Shown here: piece after piece, positions 62,995 to 64,000 of the stretch
Layout of the letters: the number at the start of each line of letters is the position of its first letter
Numbering within the stretch: the stretch's first letter is position 1
Assembly (NCBI RefSeq): GCF_020171465.1
Contig: NZ_JAIUZR010000003.1
Location: 310,001 to 374,000 of the forward strand
Length of the DNA stretch: 64,000 bases
Reading direction: 5' to 3'
Source: Lutimonas saemankumensis
GTDB lineage: Bacteria; Bacteroidota; Bacteroidia; Flavobacteriales; Flavobacteriaceae
Program-made: the position numbers and the translations under genes
Notes under the pieces: generated by a model
Told to the model about the DNA's origin: nothing
The model's input: the letters and a program-made list of their open reading frames with translations, nothing else
The model's database searches: none

Positions 62995-64000
62995 ATGATG
63001 CATTTTGAAAAAATTATTCTGTTTTTCTTTTGTTTATGTCAGGTTACTTTAATGTATCCAAATGAGCTGCTCCAGAACAGTTATTTGAGAAAAGGTATCT
63101 CACTCAATGGAAGGTGGCACTATATTGTAGATGTTTATGAAAACGGATATTACAATTATCGCTGGGAACCTCATGACGGATCAGAGAACCCGGGTTCAGG
63201 TGCATTTTTTTTAAATTCCAAGCCCAAGGATAAGATGGACCTTGTTGAATATGACTTTGATGCGGCGCCAACCATCAACGTACCCGGTGACTGGAATTCT
63301 CAAAAGGAAAAACTGTTTTATTATGAAGGTACTGTGTGGTATAAAAAGTCTTTTAATATACCAAATTATGACCCATCGAAACGTTATTATCTCCATTTTG
63401 GAGCGGTGAATTACCGGGCGGACGTATACGTAAACGGAAAAAAACTAGGTACACACAAGGGAGGTTTTACTCCGTTTAATTTTGAAATGACCGGGCTTTT
63501 AACGGCGGAAGACAATTTTGTTGTGGTCAAGGTTGATAACAAAAGAAGTAAAGAGGAAGTGCCTACTTTAAATACAGACTGGTGGAATTATGGCGGTATT
63601 ACCAGGGATGTTACCATTTACGAGTTAAGCCCCACATTTATTGAAAATTATCGGCTACAGCTAAATAAAAACAATCCTGAGATCATTAGTGGCTTCATTC
63701 AATTGAACGGGGCCCAAAAAGCAAATACCGATGTAAGTATATCAATTCCAGAGCTGAATTTAGAGGAGAAGTATACCACGGATAAGAATGGATACACTAA
63801 GATTAGTATTGCTTCTAAAAACCTTAGATACTGGAGTACAAAAAACCCAAAACTTTATAAAGTAAAATTGTCCGGTGGTTCGGATCAGGTTGAAGATCGA
63901 ATTGGTTTTAGAAGAATCGAAACAAATGGATCGTCCATTCTGTTAAACGGCCAGAAGGTGTTTTTAAAGGGAATAAGTCTGCATGAAGAGAATGTAATGC
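62995..64000 (+). CDS. glycoside hydrolase family 2 protein (5' part; continues beyond window)
   Basis: N-terminal portion of a second GH2 enzyme (ATGs at 62995 and 62998). After the signal peptide (ILFFFCLCQVTL) come ISLNGRWHYIVDVYENG, NVPGDWNSQKEKLFYYEGTVWYKK, the jelly-roll YLHFGAVNYRADVYVNGKKLGTHKGGF and DWWNYGGITRDV, then the Ig module and the start of the barrel (RRIETNG, FLKGISLHEEN). The YVNGKKLGTHKGGF and WWNYGGITR blocks are closer to beta-glucuronidases than to the GH2 at 53.5 kb. Catalytic glutamates lie beyond the right edge. Confidence 0.85.
   Translation, partial: MMHFEKIILFFFCLCQVTLMYPNELLQNSYLRKGISLNGRWHYIVDVYENGYYNYRWEPHDGSENPGSGAFFLNSKPKDKMDLVEYDFDAAPTINVPGDWNSQKEKLFYYEGTVWYKKSFNIPNYDPSKRYYLHFGAVNYRADVYVNGKKLGTHKGGFTPFNFEMTGLLTAEDNFVVVKVDNKRSKEEVPTLNTDWWNYGGITRDVTIYELSPTFIENYRLQLNKNNPEIISGFIQLNGAQKANTDVSISIPELNLEEKYTTDKNGYTKISIASKNLRYWSTKNPKLYKVKLSGGSDQVEDRIGFRRIETNGSSILLNGQKVFLKGISLHEENVM

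Noticed and set aside
53506-64000. A classic polysaccharide utilisation locus
   Set aside because: Glycosidases are present but no SusC/TonB-dependent receptor or SusD lipoprotein lies in the window, so the label cannot be supported here.

Overview
The window looks like a stretch of a Bacteroidota chromosome, most likely a marine or algal-associated member of the Flavobacteriaceae. Grounds: base composition near 40 % GC; A-rich leaders in place of strong Shine-Dalgarno sequences; at least one promoter of the Bacteroidota type (TTG, 19-bp spacer, TAnnTTTG) upstream of the PEP carboxylase gene; a very high share of secreted proteins and lipoproteins; and family choices typical of the group (FGly sulfatase, GH2/GH16/GH5 enzymes, PD40 beta-propellers, DUF1835, DUF5996, DUF6624, membrane-anchored AraC regulators, PafA-like phosphatase). 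No tRNA, rRNA, CRISPR array, insertion sequence or phage gene was seen.

I count 59 protein genes. Only the first, a truncated CPBP membrane protease, lies on the minus strand; the other 58 and two decayed gene remnants all read rightward for over 63 kb. The layout is a chain of single genes and small operons. 0.8-7.7 kb: secreted amidohydrolase plus sulfatase, an esterase-TPR protein, HemG. 7.7-12.7 kb: GH5 lipoprotein, S33 peptidase-like hydrolase with a GyrI-like partner, a serine hydrolase, then decayed VOC and carboxymuconolactone-decarboxylase-like remnants. 12.7-24.5 kb: an anchored repeat protein, two beta-propellers, two metallo-beta-lactamase-fold enzymes, a Tat-exported GMC dehydrogenase pair, a secreted hydrolase, a duplicated cupredoxin-like lipoprotein and an S41 peptidase. 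24.7-35.4 kb: DinB, a membrane hydrolase, methyltransferase, GNAT, SRPBCC, DUF1835, MDR reductase, cupin, amidohydrolase, AraC regulator and a second CPBP protease. 35.5-43.9 kb: Tat-targeted aldo/keto reductase, serine hydrolase, DUF5996, pirin, VOC, Old Yellow Enzyme, GNAT and a TPR/DUF6624-like protein. 44.1-51.7 kb: PEP carboxylase, a lipocalin-like lipoprotein, dienelactone hydrolase and catalase-peroxidase KatG. 51.7-64 kb: hydrolase, nitrilase, GH2, GH16, DUF6624, MFS transporter, aldo/keto reductase, VOC, PafA-like phosphatase and the start of a second GH2.

Together the genes suggest a region for dealing with the environment: polysaccharide and sulfate/phosphate-ester scavenging at the cell surface, degradation or detoxification of small molecules (aldehydes, lactones, nitriles, peroxide), and many secreted small beta-sheet proteins of unknown role. 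Only PEP carboxylase and HemG look like central metabolism. Several families occur two or more times (amidohydrolase, serine hydrolase, PD40, CPBP, aldo/keto reductase, VOC, GNAT, MBL, DUF6624, GH2).

The best leads are a perfect 16-bp inverted repeat followed by a T tract inside the gene after katG, the two gene remnants at 12.2-12.7 kb, a PEP carboxylase whose allosteric inhibitor site appears altered, a GH2-GH16-DUF6624-MFS cluster without SusC/SusD, and two unlike carriers of a DUF6624-like domain. No single novel defence or mobile system could be demonstrated.
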